Assembly (NCBI GenBank): GCA_900551015.1
Contig: URUI01000001.1
Span: 11,535 to 75,534 of the forward strand
Direction of reading: 5' to 3'
Source of the DNA: an uncultured Collinsella sp.
GTDB taxonomy: Bacteria > Actinomycetota > Coriobacteriia > Coriobacteriales > Coriobacteriaceae
Length of the DNA stretch: 64,000 nucleotides
Positions 37,650-47,408 of the stretch are shown here, in pieces. Under the pieces are notes generated by a model that was not told the origin of the DNA, did no database searches, and was given only the letters and a program-made list of their open reading frames with translations. A program made the translations under genes and the position numbers. Position 1 is the stretch's first letter, and the number at the start of each line of letters is the position of its first letter.

Positions 37650-37991
37650 TTAGCGCTTCTCGGGGATGCGAGCAGCCTTGCCCACCTTGTCGCGGAGGTA
37701 GTACAGCTTGGCGCGACGGACGCGACCATGACGAACGACCTCGAGCTTGGCGATCTTGGGGCTGTGAAGCGGGAAGGTACGCTCAACACCGACACCGAAG
37801 GACATCTTGCGGACGGTGAAGGTCTCGCGGGCACCGGCGCCGGCCATGCGGATGACGTCGCCCTGGAAGACCTGGATGCGCTCGCGGTCGCCTTCCTTAA
37901 TGCGGTAGTGAACCTTGACGTTGTCGGCGACGCGAACCTGAGGAATGTCCTCGCGGATCTGCTGACGCTCGATTGCGCGGATGTAATCCAT
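37650..37991 (-). CDS. rplS: 50S ribosomal protein L19
   Basis: A 113-residue ribosomal protein at the subunit interface, with [10 protein letters not shown] and the basic [21 protein letters not shown]-terminus. The ATG at 37991 follows GTAAGGAATTGCAC. A promoter (38061-38088) and a leader hairpin of GTGCCG/CGGCAC near 38020-38045 precede it. The gene is separate from rpsP-rimM-trmD here, unlike in many bacteria. Confidence 0.96.
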   Translation of the reverse strand: MDYIRAIERQQIREDIPQVRVADNVKVHYRIKEGDRERIQVFQGDVIRMAGAGARETFTVRKMSFGVGVERTFPLHSPKIAKLEVVRHGRVRRAKLYYLRDKVGKAARIPEKR

Positions 37992-38060
37992 GTGCAATTC
38001 CTTACTCTTCTAGAGGTGCCGTACCACCTTGGCCGGCACGTAGTTGAACAAACGTATTCG

Positions 38061-38088
38061 AGTATACACGCGCGGGTTTCCGCTGCAA
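38061..38088 (-). promoter_or_regulatory. Promoter of rplS
   Basis: TTGCAG, a 16-base spacer and TATACT on the minus strand. Confidence 0.65.
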
Positions 38089-38134
38089 GAACAATTTTTT
38101 ACGCAGACAAAAAGACAAAACCCGCACATGATAA

Positions 38135-38162
38135 CCGCCCGCCTCACGAATGAGACGGGCGG
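38135..38162 (-). terminator. Putative terminator after ppdK
   Basis: CCGCCCG-C-CTCA / TGAG-AC-GGGCGG hairpin 40 bases after the ppdK stop. The T-rich stretch follows only after about 12 bases, so efficiency is uncertain. Confidence 0.6.
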
Positions 38163-38201
38163 CATGAAGGGGGGCTACGCTAGGCGTCTAAACCCAAAAC
38201 G

Positions 38202-40952
38202 TTAGGCGGAACGCTTGGCCTCGAGCTTGGCCTGAGCGGCGGCCAGGCGTGCGAGGGGCACGCGGTAGGGCGAGCAGGACACGTAGTCCACATCGGCCAC
38301 GTTAAACAGGCTCTTGATGGACTTGGGGTCGCCGCCGTGCTCGCCGCACACACCAAAGTGCATACCGGGGTTGGTGGCGCGGCCCGTTTCGACGGCCACG
38401 CGCACGAGCTCGAGCACCGCCGTGTCGATGGTCTCGAAGGGGTTGTCCTTCAAGATCTTCTTGTGCATGTACAGCGGGATGAACTTGGCCTCGGCATCGT
38501 CGCGGGAGAAGCCGAAGGTCGTCTGCGTAAGGTCGTTGGTGCCAAAGCAGAAGAAGTCAGCGTGCTGGGCGATCTCGTCGGCGACCATGCAGGCGCGCGG
38601 CAGCTCGAGCATCGTGCCCACGGGAATGTTGAGCTCGACGCCCTCTTCGGCGGAAACCTCGGCGATCACGCGCTCGATGACCTCGCGGGTCTGGACATGC
38701 TCGCCCGTGATGGAAACGAGCGGGACCATAATCTCGGGGCGCGGGTCGACGCCCTCCTTGATAAGGCGGGCGGCAGCCGTGGCGACGGCGCGGACCTGCA
38801 TGAGCGGCAGATCGCTAAAGACGACGGACAGGCGCACGCCGCGTAGGCCGAGCATCGGGTTGGACTCGACCATGCCGTCGATACGACGCAGGCGGGTGCG
38901 CAGGACGGCAAGCTCTTCCTCGCTGGCGCCAGCGGCTTCCTTCTTGGTGATGGCGACCTCGAGCTCGCGAGGATTATCCAGGAACTCATGAAGCGGCGGA
39001 TCGAGCAGGCGGACGACCACATCGCGACCAGACATGGTCTTGAACATCGCCAGGAAGTCCTCGGTCTGGACCTTAAGCAGGTCGGACAGGGCCTGCTGCT
39101 TCACGGCCTCATCGTCAGACAGGATAAAGCTCTGGATGATGTTCTTGCGATCGCCCAGGAACATATGCTCGGTGCGGCACAGGCCAATAGCCTCGGCGCC
39201 AAACTCGAGGGCAAGCTCGGCGTCCTCGGGATTGTCGGCATTGACGCGCACATGGTTGGCATGACCACAGGTCTCGTCCAGGCGAATCTCGTCGGCCCAG
39301 GACAGGATAGTGTCCAGGTCGCCGGTAAGCTCGGCGGAGACCAGGTCGACGGGACCGTCGACGACGATGCCCTGGGTGCCGTCGATGGAGATGACATCGC
39401 CCTCATGCAGCACGCGGTCACTGCCCTCGATGCGCACGACCTTCTCGGCGGCGTCGATATGGAAGCGTTCGACGCCGCAGACGCAGGGCGTACCCATGCC
39501 GCGGGCGATAACGGCGGCATGGCTCGTCTTGCCACCGTGGCTGGTCAGGATGCCCTCGGCGGCGACCATGCCCTTCAGGTCATCGGGGTTGGTCTCCCAG
39601 CGAACCAAAACGACCTTGTGACCCTCGTTGGCGCGCGCGACGGCGTCATCGCTCGAGAACACGACCTCGCCCACGGCGGCACCGGGGCTGGCGTTCAAAC
39701 CGCTGGCCAGGGCCTCGTACTTCTTGGAGGCGTCAAACTGCGGGTGCAGGAGCTGGTCGAGCTGCGCGGGATCGATGCGGTTTACGGCCTCCTCGCGGGT
39801 GATCAGTCCTTCCTCGACCATTTCGATAGCGATGCGCAGAGCGGCGGTTGCGGTACGCTTGCCCACGCGGGTCTGGAGCATCCAGAGCTTGCCCTGCTCG
39901 ATGGTGAACTCGATATCGCACATATCACGGTAATGATCCTCGAGCGTCAGGAACACGCGCTCGAGCTTTTCACCTGCGGACTCGAGGCCCGGGGTGGTCT
40001 TGAGGTCGGCAATGGGCTCGGTGTTGCGGATGCCGGCGACGACATCCTCGCCCTGGGCGTTGACCAGAAAGTCGCCGTAGAACTCCTTAGTGCCGTCGGC
40101 CGGGTTGCGCGTAAAGGCGACGCCGGTCGCGGAGGTCTCACCCTTGTTGCCAAAGGCCATGGCTTGGACGTTGACGGCAGTACCGAGCTCGTCAGAGATG
40201 CCGTGCTGTTTGCGGTAGATGCAGGCGCGCTCGTTCATCCAGCTGCCAAAGACGGCCTGGATGGCAAGGCGCAGCTGAAGCTCAGGATCGTGCGGGAAGG
40301 CGGGCTTGCCGTCGGCGACCTCGAGCTCGGGATACAGGGCGGCCTCGACGTTCTCGGAGAAGATGCCCTTAAAGGTCTCGACGAGCTCCTGCAGATCCTC
40401 GGCCGAAAGCTCGGAGTCGACGCGGACGCCAGCGACCAGGCGGGCCTGGGTCAGGGCATTCTCGAATAGGTCGGCGTCAACGCCCATGACAACGTTGGAG
40501 AACATCTGGATAAAGCGACGATAGCTATCCCAGGCAAAGCGCGGGTTCTGCGTCTGCGCGATAAGGCCCTGGACGGAATCGTCGTTGAGGCCCAGGTTGA
40601 GGACCGTGTCCATCATGCCGGGCATGGAGAACGGAGCGCCCGAGCGAACCGACACGAGCAGCGGATCGGAGGCATCGCCGAGTTTCTTGCCGCAACGGGC
40701 CTCGAGGTCCGCCCCAGCGGCAACGATCTCATCGAGTGCGCCTTCGGGCCACACATTGCCGGCACCGGAGTAATCGACGCAAGTCTGGCAGGTAATGGTA
40801 AAGCCACCGGGAACCGGCAGGCCGATACGGCTCATCTCTGCAAGGTTAGCGCCCTTGCCACCAAGCACGAAGTTCATGGACTTGTCGCCCTCAGTGACAC
40901 AGGTGCCCTGGGCGTCGGTTCCAAAACGGTAAACCCTCTTGCAATCGCTCAC
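38202..40952 (-). CDS. ppdK: Pyruvate, phosphate dikinase
   Basis: A 916-residue enzyme interconverting pyruvate, ATP and Pi with PEP, AMP and PPi. It has an N-terminal nucleotide-binding domain (NFVLGGKGANLAEM), a phospho-His swivel domain with GGKTSHAAVIARGMGTPCV, and a C-terminal PEP/pyruvate TIM barrel with FCFGTNDLTQTTFGFSRDD. The start is GTG with GGAAGGGGAAG upstream. The upstream gene encodes its kinase/phosphatase. Direct repeats (41075-41114) and an adhE-like operator site lie in its long leader region. Confidence 0.97.
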   Translation of the reverse strand: MSDCKRVYRFGTDAQGTCVTEGDKSMNFVLGGKGANLAEMSRIGLPVPGGFTITCQTCVDYSGAGNVWPEGALDEIVAAGADLEARCGKKLGDASDPLLVSVRSGAPFSMPGMMDTVLNLGLNDDSVQGLIAQTQNPRFAWDSYRRFIQMFSNVVMGVDADLFENALTQARLVAGVRVDSELSAEDLQELVETFKGIFSENVEAALYPELEVADGKPAFPHDPELQLRLAIQAVFGSWMNERACIYRKQHGISDELGTAVNVQAMAFGNKGETSATGVAFTRNPADGTKEFYGDFLVNAQGEDVVAGIRNTEPIADLKTTPGLESAGEKLERVFLTLEDHYRDMCDIEFTIEQGKLWMLQTRVGKRTATAALRIAIEMVEEGLITREEAVNRIDPAQLDQLLHPQFDASKKYEALASGLNASPGAAVGEVVFSSDDAVARANEGHKVVLVRWETNPDDLKGMVAAEGILTSHGGKTSHAAVIARGMGTPCVCGVERFHIDAAEKVVRIEGSDRVLHEGDVISIDGTQGIVVDGPVDLVSAELTGDLDTILSWADEIRLDETCGHANHVRVNADNPEDAELALEFGAEAIGLCRTEHMFLGDRKNIIQSFILSDDEAVKQQALSDLLKVQTEDFLAMFKTMSGRDVVVRLLDPPLHEFLDNPRELEVAITKKEAAGASEEELAVLRTRLRRIDGMVESNPMLGLRGVRLSVVFSDLPLMQVRAVATAAARLIKEGVDPRPEIMVPLVSITGEHVQTREVIERVIAEVSAEEGVELNIPVGTMLELPRACMVADEIAQHADFFCFGTNDLTQTTFGFSRDDAEAKFIPLYMHKKILKDNPFETIDTAVLELVRVAVETGRATNPGMHFGVCGEHGGDPKSIKSLFNVADVDYVSCSPYRVPLARLAAAQAKLEAKRSA

Positions 40953-41074
40953 GATACTTCCCCTTCCATGCGCTTACGCGCACGACCGTGGTAACGAATC
41001 GACCCGCCGGATGCGGGCCGTGAGGGAACTATACGGCGGGTTTTGGACAGGCTTGAGCAGAGGGTACGCGGTTT

Positions 41075-41114
41075 GGTAAACGTGCTAAAACCGGCGGTAA
41101 ACGGTAGGTAAAGG
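41075..41114 (-). promoter_or_regulatory. Three GGTAAA(C/G)G direct repeats upstream of ppdK
   Basis: Copies start at 41075, 41096 and 41107. Spacings of 21 and 11 bp put them on the same DNA face, as expected for a multimeric regulator. The function is unknown. Confidence 0.45.
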
Positions 41115-41173
41115 TGGCTACCTTATGAAGATACCACTACAAGGAAAGTGCAGGTCGAATGCGATGTATTTGC

Positions 41174-41185
41174 TAAATCGCTTTA
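41174..41185 (-). promoter_or_regulatory. Operator-like site upstream of ppdK
   Basis: TAAATCGCTTTA is a LacI/cre-like palindrome. It resembles TAAAGCGTTTTA upstream of adhE, matching at 10 of 12 positions. Confidence 0.45.
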
Positions 41186-41220
41186 CCATTTATCAGCATT
41201 ATTTCCAAGTATTCTCTTTG

Positions 41221-41286
41221 GTTAGCTAAAAGAGCCCCGTCCCAAATTAGCTACCCAAACAACCTTGTCCCAAGTGAGCTACTTTT
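41221..41286. repeat. Dispersed repeat family 2, first locus (two copies)
   Basis: A 34-base unit reading GCTAAAAGAGCCCCGTCCCA then AATTAGCTACC ends at 41254. A second partial copy, TTGTCCCAAGTGAGCTAC, begins at 41265 and covers the ppsR stop codon. A related unit lies at 49273-49306. Confidence 0.65.
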
Positions 41287-42154
41287 GTTGAGCGCGGCGG
41301 GCGGCACGGCGGGCTCTTGCCTCTTGAATCTCTTCGAGGTGAGCAATGATCTCGGCAGCGCTTTCCTCGATGGCTTTGCCGTCGGTACGTACAACAAAGC
41401 AGCCTAAGCGCTTCATGAGGGCACGAGCTTCCTCAAGCTCGCTGCGCACGCTCTCAGGCTCGGCATAGGAGCCGGCAACGGCACGGGCGTAGTCATCGCC
41501 CAAGCGGCTATCGCGAATCTCAGAAATAACGTCGACGGTCGAAATCAGGCCGAACAGGTGCATCGGGTCAACCTCGTAAATCGACTTGGGCGGCTCCATG
41601 CCATGCGCCAGTGGGACATTGGCGACCTTGTAGCCCTGATAGGCTAAATACATCGACAGCGGCGTCTTGGATGTACGCGACACACCCAGCAGCACGATAT
41701 CGGCACCCGACAGATCGTCGCAACCACGACCGTCATCGTGCTCAACGAAATACTCCATGGCCTCGATACGATGGAAATAGCGGTCATCGGTCTTGTGAAT
41801 CACGCCCGCAACGCACTTGGGCGGCACACCGATGAGCGACGACAGCACGGCAAGCGTCGGGCCGATCAGGTCGACCGAACGGATATGCAGCATACCCAGG
41901 TAATCGAGCACGCGGGCGCGAAGCGCCGGATCGACAATGGTATGGAACACGGCGACATCGCGATGGTCGGCATCGACGCGCGGCCCCACAAATGACTTGA
42001 CCTGCTCCACCGAGGTCACCTTGGGCAGGCGCAAAACGCGAAAAGCCCCTTCATCAAATTGCCCGGACGCCGCAAGCACCACCTCACAAGCGGTATCGCC
42101 GAGCGAGTCGGAGATAACGATAACGGTGGGACGAGCGGTGACCGGGCAATCCAT
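41279..42154 (-). CDS. PPDK regulatory protein (ADP-dependent kinase / phosphorylase)
   Basis: A 291-residue DUF299-family protein that phosphorylates and dephosphorylates a Thr near the PPDK catalytic His. It shows the N-terminal VIVISDSLGDTAC segment and the P-loop-like GVSRTSKTPLSMYLA. The adjacent ppdK supports the partner assignment. Its stop codon lies inside a dispersed repeat. The ATG has AAAAGGAGCCCCGC upstream. Confidence 0.93.
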   Translation of the reverse strand: MDCPVTARPTVIVISDSLGDTACEVVLAASGQFDEGAFRVLRLPKVTSVEQVKSFVGPRVDADHRDVAVFHTIVDPALRARVLDYLGMLHIRSVDLIGPTLAVLSSLIGVPPKCVAGVIHKTDDRYFHRIEAMEYFVEHDDGRGCDDLSGADIVLLGVSRTSKTPLSMYLAYQGYKVANVPLAHGMEPPKSIYEVDPMHLFGLISTVDVISEIRDSRLGDDYARAVAGSYAEPESVRSELEEARALMKRLGCFVVRTDGKAIEESAAEIIAHLEEIQEARARRAARRAQQK

Positions 42155-42188
42155 GCGGGGCTCCTTTTGCGCTTATGCGCAGGCTGGC

Positions 42189-44285
42189 TTACTTTTTGCG
42201 GGCAAGCTCACCGATGTTGGCAATGCCGGAGAAAACGGCCTCGAAGCGGTTGAGCAGCTTAAGGCGATTATCGCGAAGCTGCTCGTCCTTGTCCATGACC
42301 ATGACCTCATCGAAGAAACGGTCGATGGGCGCGCGCAGGGCGGCGAGGGCGGCAAATGCGGCCGGGTAGTCCTCGACAGCAAGGGCGGCATCGACAGCGG
42401 TCTGAGCGGCCTCGGAGGCGTCGGCGAGCGCGAGCTCGACCTCGCCCATCAGGCTGCGGTCATACTCCGCACCAAGCTCAGGCTTGGAGATATGCGCGGC
42501 GCGGGCATAGGCGGTCGCCAGGTTGTCGAACGTCTCAGCGTCGTTCTTGCGGGCCTCGTCGAGGGCGGCGCAGCGGGCGAAGAAGACGGACGGGGCGATA
42601 ATGTGCACCGCGGAGACGGCGGCAACGGTATCGGCCGGGATCTTTTCGTCGCGGGCCATGCTCACCAGGCGGCCATGGAAGAAGTCACGAACCTGCTGGG
42701 CGACCTCGGCGGCGTCGAACTCAATGCCCTGCTCGCTATAGAGCTCGAGCGCAAAGTCGATGAGCGACGTGGGATCGATCGGCAGACGGTCGCGCAGGAT
42801 GTTGATGATACCGATAGCGGCACGACGCAGCGCGTAGGGATCGGAGGAGCCAGTCGGGGGCTCGCCGATGGCAAAGATACCGGCGATGGTATCAAGCTTG
42901 TCGGCGCAGGCCACGATGCAGCCAGCGGTGCCCTCGGGCAGCTCGTCACCGGCAAAACGGGGACGATAGTGATCGCGAATGGCGTGGGCGACCTCGTCGT
43001 TCTCCCCCATCGCGGTGGCGTAGTAACCGCCCATCACGCCCTGCTGACTCGTGAATTCGACGACGGCGTTGGATACCAGGTCGGCCTTGCACAGGTGCGC
43101 GGCACGAGCAGCGTCGGCGGCAAGATGGGCGCCCAAATGAGCCTCGCGGGCAATAGCGAGCGCGAGCTGCTCAATACGCTCGGACTTGGCGAGCACGCTG
43201 CCGAGCTTCTCCTGGAAGGCAACCTTGGACAGACGCTCACGGAACTCGTCGAGGGAGATCTTCAGGTCCTCCTCGTAGAAGAACTTAGCGTCGTCCAGAC
43301 GGGCGCGCACGACGCGCTCGTTACCGTCGATCACGCGCTCGGCATTCTCGGGCTTGCTGTTGGAGACGACCACGAACTCACGCGTCAGCTTGCCCTCGCC
43401 GTCATAGATCGGGAAGTAGCGCTGGTTGGTGAGCATGGACTCGCAGATGATCTCGTGCGGGACCTTGAGGAACTCCTCGTCGAAAGTACCGACGAGCACC
43501 GTCGGCCACTCGCAGAGGTTGATAACCTCCTCAAAGACCTTCTTGGGCGTATCGACATGGCAGCCGGGACGGGCAGCCTCGACCTCGGCGATACCAGCTA
43601 GAATCGCCTCGCGACGGCGCTCGGCAGAAAGCACGCCGGCGTCCTCGAGCACCTGCTCGTAGGCGGCGGGGCTAGCGACAACGTGGTCACCGGGGCCAAG
43701 CACGCGATGGCCGCGCGTAGTGTTGCCGCTCGTCACGTCGGCAAACGACACGGGCACAACATCCTCGCCCAGAAGGCAGCAGATCCAGCGGACCGGGCGC
43801 ACGAAGGTGGCGTGCTCGTGGCCCCAGCGCTGACTACGGTAGTTGGGCCACTGCAGGCCGGCGATGGCCTTCTCGCACAGGGCCGTCAGGATCGGAGTAG
43901 CCGGAGCGGAAGGAATGTTCTTCTCGGCAAAGACGTACTCACGGCCGTCGGTGTCCTCGCGACGGACCAGATCCTCGGCAGCCACACCGCACTTGCGGGC
44001 GAAGCCCTGGGCGGCCTTGGTGGCGTTACCGTCAGCGTCGAAGGCGATGTTGGCCGCAGGGCCACGCTTGACCTCGTGAACCTCATCGGTCGCAGTGGCG
44101 ACGTTGGCCACGAGCGCAGCCAGACGACGCGGACTCGAGATCACGCGGACCTCGCCATGGGCCAGACCGGCCTCGTCGAGGCCCTTGGCGATCATGGTGC
44201 CAAGCTGCTTGACAGCATTGTTCAGCGGTGCGGAGGGCATTTCCTCCGTACCGATCTCAAACAGGAAATCCTTAGCGTCTGCCAT
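42189..44285 (-). CDS. glyS: Glycyl-tRNA synthetase beta subunit
   Basis: A 698-residue subunit required with GlyQ for charging tRNA-Gly. It begins MADAKDFLFEIGTEEMPSAP, the family start. The middle has an HD-like domain and the C-terminal anticodon-binding helices. It lies 3 bases after glyQ. The two-subunit enzyme is typical of many bacteria. Confidence 0.97.
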   Translation of the reverse strand: MADAKDFLFEIGTEEMPSAPLNNAVKQLGTMIAKGLDEAGLAHGEVRVISSPRRLAALVANVATATDEVHEVKRGPAANIAFDADGNATKAAQGFARKCGVAAEDLVRREDTDGREYVFAEKNIPSAPATPILTALCEKAIAGLQWPNYRSQRWGHEHATFVRPVRWICCLLGEDVVPVSFADVTSGNTTRGHRVLGPGDHVVASPAAYEQVLEDAGVLSAERRREAILAGIAEVEAARPGCHVDTPKKVFEEVINLCEWPTVLVGTFDEEFLKVPHEIICESMLTNQRYFPIYDGEGKLTREFVVVSNSKPENAERVIDGNERVVRARLDDAKFFYEEDLKISLDEFRERLSKVAFQEKLGSVLAKSERIEQLALAIAREAHLGAHLAADAARAAHLCKADLVSNAVVEFTSQQGVMGGYYATAMGENDEVAHAIRDHYRPRFAGDELPEGTAGCIVACADKLDTIAGIFAIGEPPTGSSDPYALRRAAIGIINILRDRLPIDPTSLIDFALELYSEQGIEFDAAEVAQQVRDFFHGRLVSMARDEKIPADTVAAVSAVHIIAPSVFFARCAALDEARKNDAETFDNLATAYARAAHISKPELGAEYDRSLMGEVELALADASEAAQTAVDAALAVEDYPAAFAALAALRAPIDRFFDEVMVMDKDEQLRDNRLKLLNRFEAVFSGIANIGELARKK

Positions 44286-44288
44286 GGC

Positions 44289-45200
44289 TTACGCCACCTC
44301 GCCTTCCTGGTCGGCATTCTCGTTGACTCCGGCGACCTCGGCCATATAGGCCTCGCAGCACGCCTTGGCGACGGCGCGGACGCGCAGGATGTAGTTGGCA
44401 CGCTCGACCGCGGACAGGGCGCCGCGGGCATCGAGCAGGTTGAAAGCGTGGCTGCACTTCATGACACAGTCATACGCTGGCAGCGGCAGCTTGCGCTCCA
44501 GGCAGGAATGGCACTCGGCCTCGTAGTCGTCAAACTTCTGACGCATCATCTCGACGTTGGCGACCTCAAAGTTATAAGCACTGAACTCGCGCTCGTTCTC
44601 GAGGAACACGTCGCCATAGGTCATGGGCGTACCGTCGGGCAGGTAGCTCCACACCAGGTCGTAAACGGAGTTGACGCCCTGGGCATACATGGCGATACGC
44701 TCCAGGCCATAGGTGATCTCGACGGGCACGGGGTCGACCTCGATGCCGCCCACCTGCTGGAAGTACGTAAACTGCGTGACCTCCATGCCGTTGAGCCAAA
44801 CCTCCCAGCCAAGGCCCCAGGCGCCCAGGGTCGGGCTCTCCCAGTCATCCTCGACAAAGCGGACGTCATGGTCGTTGGGGTCCAGGCCAATGGCGGCAAG
44901 AGACCCCAGGTAAAGCTCCTGAGCATTAACCGGAGAGGGCTTAATGAGCACCTGGAACTGATAGTAGTGCTGCATGCGGTTAGGGTTCTCGCCGTAGCGG
45001 CCGTCGGCGGGACGGCGGCAGGGCTGCGCATAGCAGGTGCGCCACTCGGCGGGACCGAGCGAGCGCAGCGTGGTCGCGGTATGGAAGGTACCGGCACCGA
45101 CCTCGGAGTCATAGGGCTGCATAATGACGCAGCCCTGCTCGCCCCAGTACTGCTGGAGGCGCAGGATGATGTCTTGGAAGGAAAGCGATGAAGCGTTCAT
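44289..45200 (-). CDS. glyQ: Glycyl-tRNA synthetase alpha subunit
   Basis: A 303-residue catalytic subunit with [20 protein letters not shown] at the N-terminus and [18 protein letters not shown], class II motifs. The 59-base gap to lepB has TATAGT near 45247-45252, a possible -10. The gap is too short for a T-box riboswitch, so glycine-tRNA sensing is not expected here. Confidence 0.97.
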   Translation of the reverse strand: MNASSLSFQDIILRLQQYWGEQGCVIMQPYDSEVGAGTFHTATTLRSLGPAEWRTCYAQPCRRPADGRYGENPNRMQHYYQFQVLIKPSPVNAQELYLGSLAAIGLDPNDHDVRFVEDDWESPTLGAWGLGWEVWLNGMEVTQFTYFQQVGGIEVDPVPVEITYGLERIAMYAQGVNSVYDLVWSYLPDGTPMTYGDVFLENEREFSAYNFEVANVEMMRQKFDDYEAECHSCLERKLPLPAYDCVMKCSHAFNLLDARGALSAVERANYILRVRAVAKACCEAYMAEVAGVNENADQEGEVA

Positions 45201-45259
45201 GCCTCTAATATCCCCTCGTCGAAACGATTACACGGTTAGGTACTGTACTATAGCGGTTT

Positions 45260-45823
45260 TTAGTCGATAGCGCCGATGCGGTTGAGCGGCCAGTAGCGCA
45301 CAAGCGCCACAGCGATCAAATCAGAGCGATCGACGGGACCAAAGTAGCGCGAGTCGGCAGAGTTTTCGCGGTTGTCGCCCATCACCCACACGCACCCGTC
45401 GGGAACGGTGTAGGGATAACTCACCTGGGCGCCAGGCGCTTGGACCGAAAGCGGCCAGCTCATGCCGGTCGTATAGTCCTCATCGAGCGCCTGGCCGTCA
45501 ACGACCACGCGACCGTCCTGCAAATCGACCGTCTGGCCGGCCGTGGCGATAACGCGCTTGACAAGAACATCGTGCTCGGAGGTGCCATCGGGGTTGTGAA
45601 ACACCACGATATCGCCCTGCTTGACGGGCTGGCCGAGCTCAAGGCTCACCTTTTGCGCCAAGATCTGGTCGCCAATCTCGATCGTGGACTCCATGGAGCC
45701 GGTGGGCACCACAAAGGGCTCGACCACAAAGGTGCGGATCAGGAAGGTGGCCACGAGCGCGATTGCGATGACCGCGATCCACTCAAAGGCGCCCCTCAAC
45801 GCGGAATGCTGCGATGGAACCAT
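45260..45823 (-). CDS. lepB: Signal peptidase I
   Basis: A 187-residue membrane serine protease that removes signal peptides. One N-terminal membrane helix (AFEWIAVIAIALVATFLI) is followed by the catalytic Ser in PTGSMESTI and the Lys in DVLVKRVIA, plus GDNRENSADSRYFG. The open frame extends into trmD, but the ATG at 45823 with GAGGAGTGAGA upstream gives the normal N-terminus. Confidence 0.95.
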   Translation of the reverse strand: MVPSQHSALRGAFEWIAVIAIALVATFLIRTFVVEPFVVPTGSMESTIEIGDQILAQKVSLELGQPVKQGDIVVFHNPDGTSEHDVLVKRVIATAGQTVDLQDGRVVVDGQALDEDYTTGMSWPLSVQAPGAQVSYPYTVPDGCVWVMGDNRENSADSRYFGPVDRSDLIAVALVRYWPLNRIGAID

Positions 45824-45825
45824 TC

Positions 45826-46584
45826 TCACTCCTCGCTCTGCGAATACGAAGCGTCCAGAATCTCCTGCGCGTATGCGCGCTCCTGGGGCGTAAGCCGCGC
45901 CGTCTCGATCAGATCGGGACGCCAACGACAAGTGCGCTCGATGGCATTCTTGCGGCGCCAGGCATCGACCTTAGCGTGATCTCCGCTCACGAGCACCGGA
46001 GGCACACCCTGGCCATTGAACTCAGCGGGGCGGGTGTACTGCGCATACTCGAGCAGGCCTCCGTCCTCGGCGGTCGAGAACGACTCGTCGACGTTGCTCA
46101 TCTCGTCGCCCAGGGCGCCGGGAATCAGGCGTACGACGGCATCGGCAACGACCATAGCGGGAAGCTCGCCGCCCGTGAGCACGTAATCGCCGATCGACAG
46201 GCGCTCGTCGGCATACGCATAGGCACGCTCGTCGACACCTTCGTAACGGCTGCACACAAACAGCAGGCGCTCGCTTTTGAGCAGGCGCTCGGCCACATGC
46301 TGCGTAAAAGGCTCGCCACAGGGGGTAAAAAACACCACGGTGGGCTTAGGACCCTCGGAGCTAATAGCCTCGATGGCCTCGGCGATAGGCTCGACCTTCA
46401 TGAGCATGCCCTGCCCGCCGCCGTACGGCTCGTCATCGACGGTACGATGGCGGTCGTGCGTCCAGTCGCGCAGGTTATACGCCTTAAAATCAAAAAGGCC
46501 GGCCTTGCGGGCGCGGCCCAAAATCGATGTGGACATGACGGGCTCAAACATCTCGGGAAAGACCGAAAGGGTCTCAATCAGCAT
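45826..46584 (-). CDS. trmD: tRNA (guanine37-N1)-methyltransferase
   Basis: A 252-residue SPOUT enzyme that methylates G37 to prevent frameshifting. It has the N-terminal LIETLSVFPEMFEPV and the knot motifs PYGGGQGMLMKVEP, CSRYEGVDERA, SIGDYVLTGGELPA. GGAGGACAAC precedes the ATG. It belongs to the conserved rpsP-khpA-rimM-trmD order. Confidence 0.97.
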   Translation of the reverse strand: MLIETLSVFPEMFEPVMSTSILGRARKAGLFDFKAYNLRDWTHDRHRTVDDEPYGGGQGMLMKVEPIAEAIEAISSEGPKPTVVFFTPCGEPFTQHVAERLLKSERLLFVCSRYEGVDERAYAYADERLSIGDYVLTGGELPAMVVADAVVRLIPGALGDEMSNVDESFSTAEDGGLLEYAQYTRPAEFNGQGVPPVLVSGDHAKVDAWRRKNAIERTCRWRPDLIETARLTPQERAYAQEILDASYSQSEE

Positions 46585-46594
46585 GTTGTCCTCC

Positions 46595-47116
46595 CTACTT
46601 GTCCATATCGATCAGGCCGTCCATAACGTGGACGGAAATTGTTCCAGTGTCGGGAAGATCGAGCACGACCCGCTCGATCACGGGAATCAGTACCTCGCCG
46701 TACCGATCACCCTCGACAACCCAAACATCGTTAGCGGGCGTCGACATGATCTCGACGATCGTGCCGAGCGAACCGAAGCGCTCATCGACCACCTCGCGAC
46801 CCATCAGGTCGGTATAGGCAGCGTCGAGCGAATCGAGCTCAAAGTCGTCACGATTTGCCAGCACATAGCATCCCGTGATGCCCTCGGCGGCCGTTAAGTC
46901 GTCAATGCCCTCAAACGAGACCAGATCGCCATCGCCCGTATCGGTGACGGACACGACCGTGCAAAAACGGTCGCGCTTGAGCGCCGGCGGCGTCAGGGCG
47001 ACGCGCATACCCGGCTCTAATACAGAAGGAAGCCCCCGCAGCGGCTGCGCGAGGACCTCCCCCTTCCTTCCGTGCGGCTTGACCACACGGGCGATGTTTT
47101 TGTACTGGGACCTCAA
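46595..47116 (-). CDS. rimM: 16S rRNA processing protein RimM
   Basis: A 173-residue 30S maturation factor with RVVKPHGRKGEVLAQPL at the N-terminus and a C-terminal PRC-barrel region (LGTIVEIMSTPANDVWVV). The best start is TTG at 47116, four bases after khpA; a Shine-Dalgarno (AGGA) lies close to it. A start at an internal GTG would remove conserved residues. Confidence 0.92.
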   Translation of the reverse strand: MRSQYKNIARVVKPHGRKGEVLAQPLRGLPSVLEPGMRVALTPPALKRDRFCTVVSVTDTGDGDLVSFEGIDDLTAAEGITGCYVLANRDDFELDSLDAAYTDLMGREVVDERFGSLGTIVEIMSTPANDVWVVEGDRYGEVLIPVIERVVLDLPDTGTISVHVMDGLIDMDK

Positions 47117-47120
47117 GGTC

Positions 47121-47405
47121 CTAGCCCAGAACCTCTACCTCGACAGCAGTGTCGAGGCGAGCGGCCAGTGCACGGGCGAGCGTGCGAATGGCCTTGATGG
47201 TACGGCCACGACGGCCGATGACCTTAGCGACGTCATCCTCGGCGACCGAAACCTCGATCGTAGAGGCGTCGTCACCATCGATGACCTCAAGGCTCACGGA
47301 ATCCGGGTCGTCGACGATCTGAACAACGAGATATTCGACGAGATCGGCGATGCGATCTGAGAGCATTGCCTCACCCTCGAGCTGTGCAGCGTCAACCTCA
47401 GGCAC
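47121..47405 (-). CDS. khpA: KH-domain RNA-binding protein KhpA
   Basis: A 94-residue single KH protein with the GxxG loop in VIGRRGRTIKAIR. KhpA proteins bind many transcripts and in other bacteria affect cell division and elongation. The start is GTG at 47405, with GAGGAGTAAATC upstream, three bases after rpsP. Confidence 0.93.
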   Translation of the reverse strand: MPEVDAAQLEGEAMLSDRIADLVEYLVVQIVDDPDSVSLEVIDGDDASTIEVSVAEDDVAKVIGRRGRTIKAIRTLARALAARLDTAVEVEVLG

Positions 47406-47408
47406 GAT

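Larger units (their letters stand above)
40953..41278 (-). other. Regulatory gap upstream of ppdK (326 bases)
   Basis: No gene is present. The gap contains three GGTAAA direct repeats, an operator-like palindrome, and two repeat copies at its right edge, all listed separately. A TATAGT at about 41029-41034 on the minus strand is a weak -10 candidate for ppdK. Confidence 0.5.

Noticed and set aside
45201..45259. T-box riboswitch before glyQ-glyS
   Set aside because: The gap is only 59 bases and has no T-box sequence.
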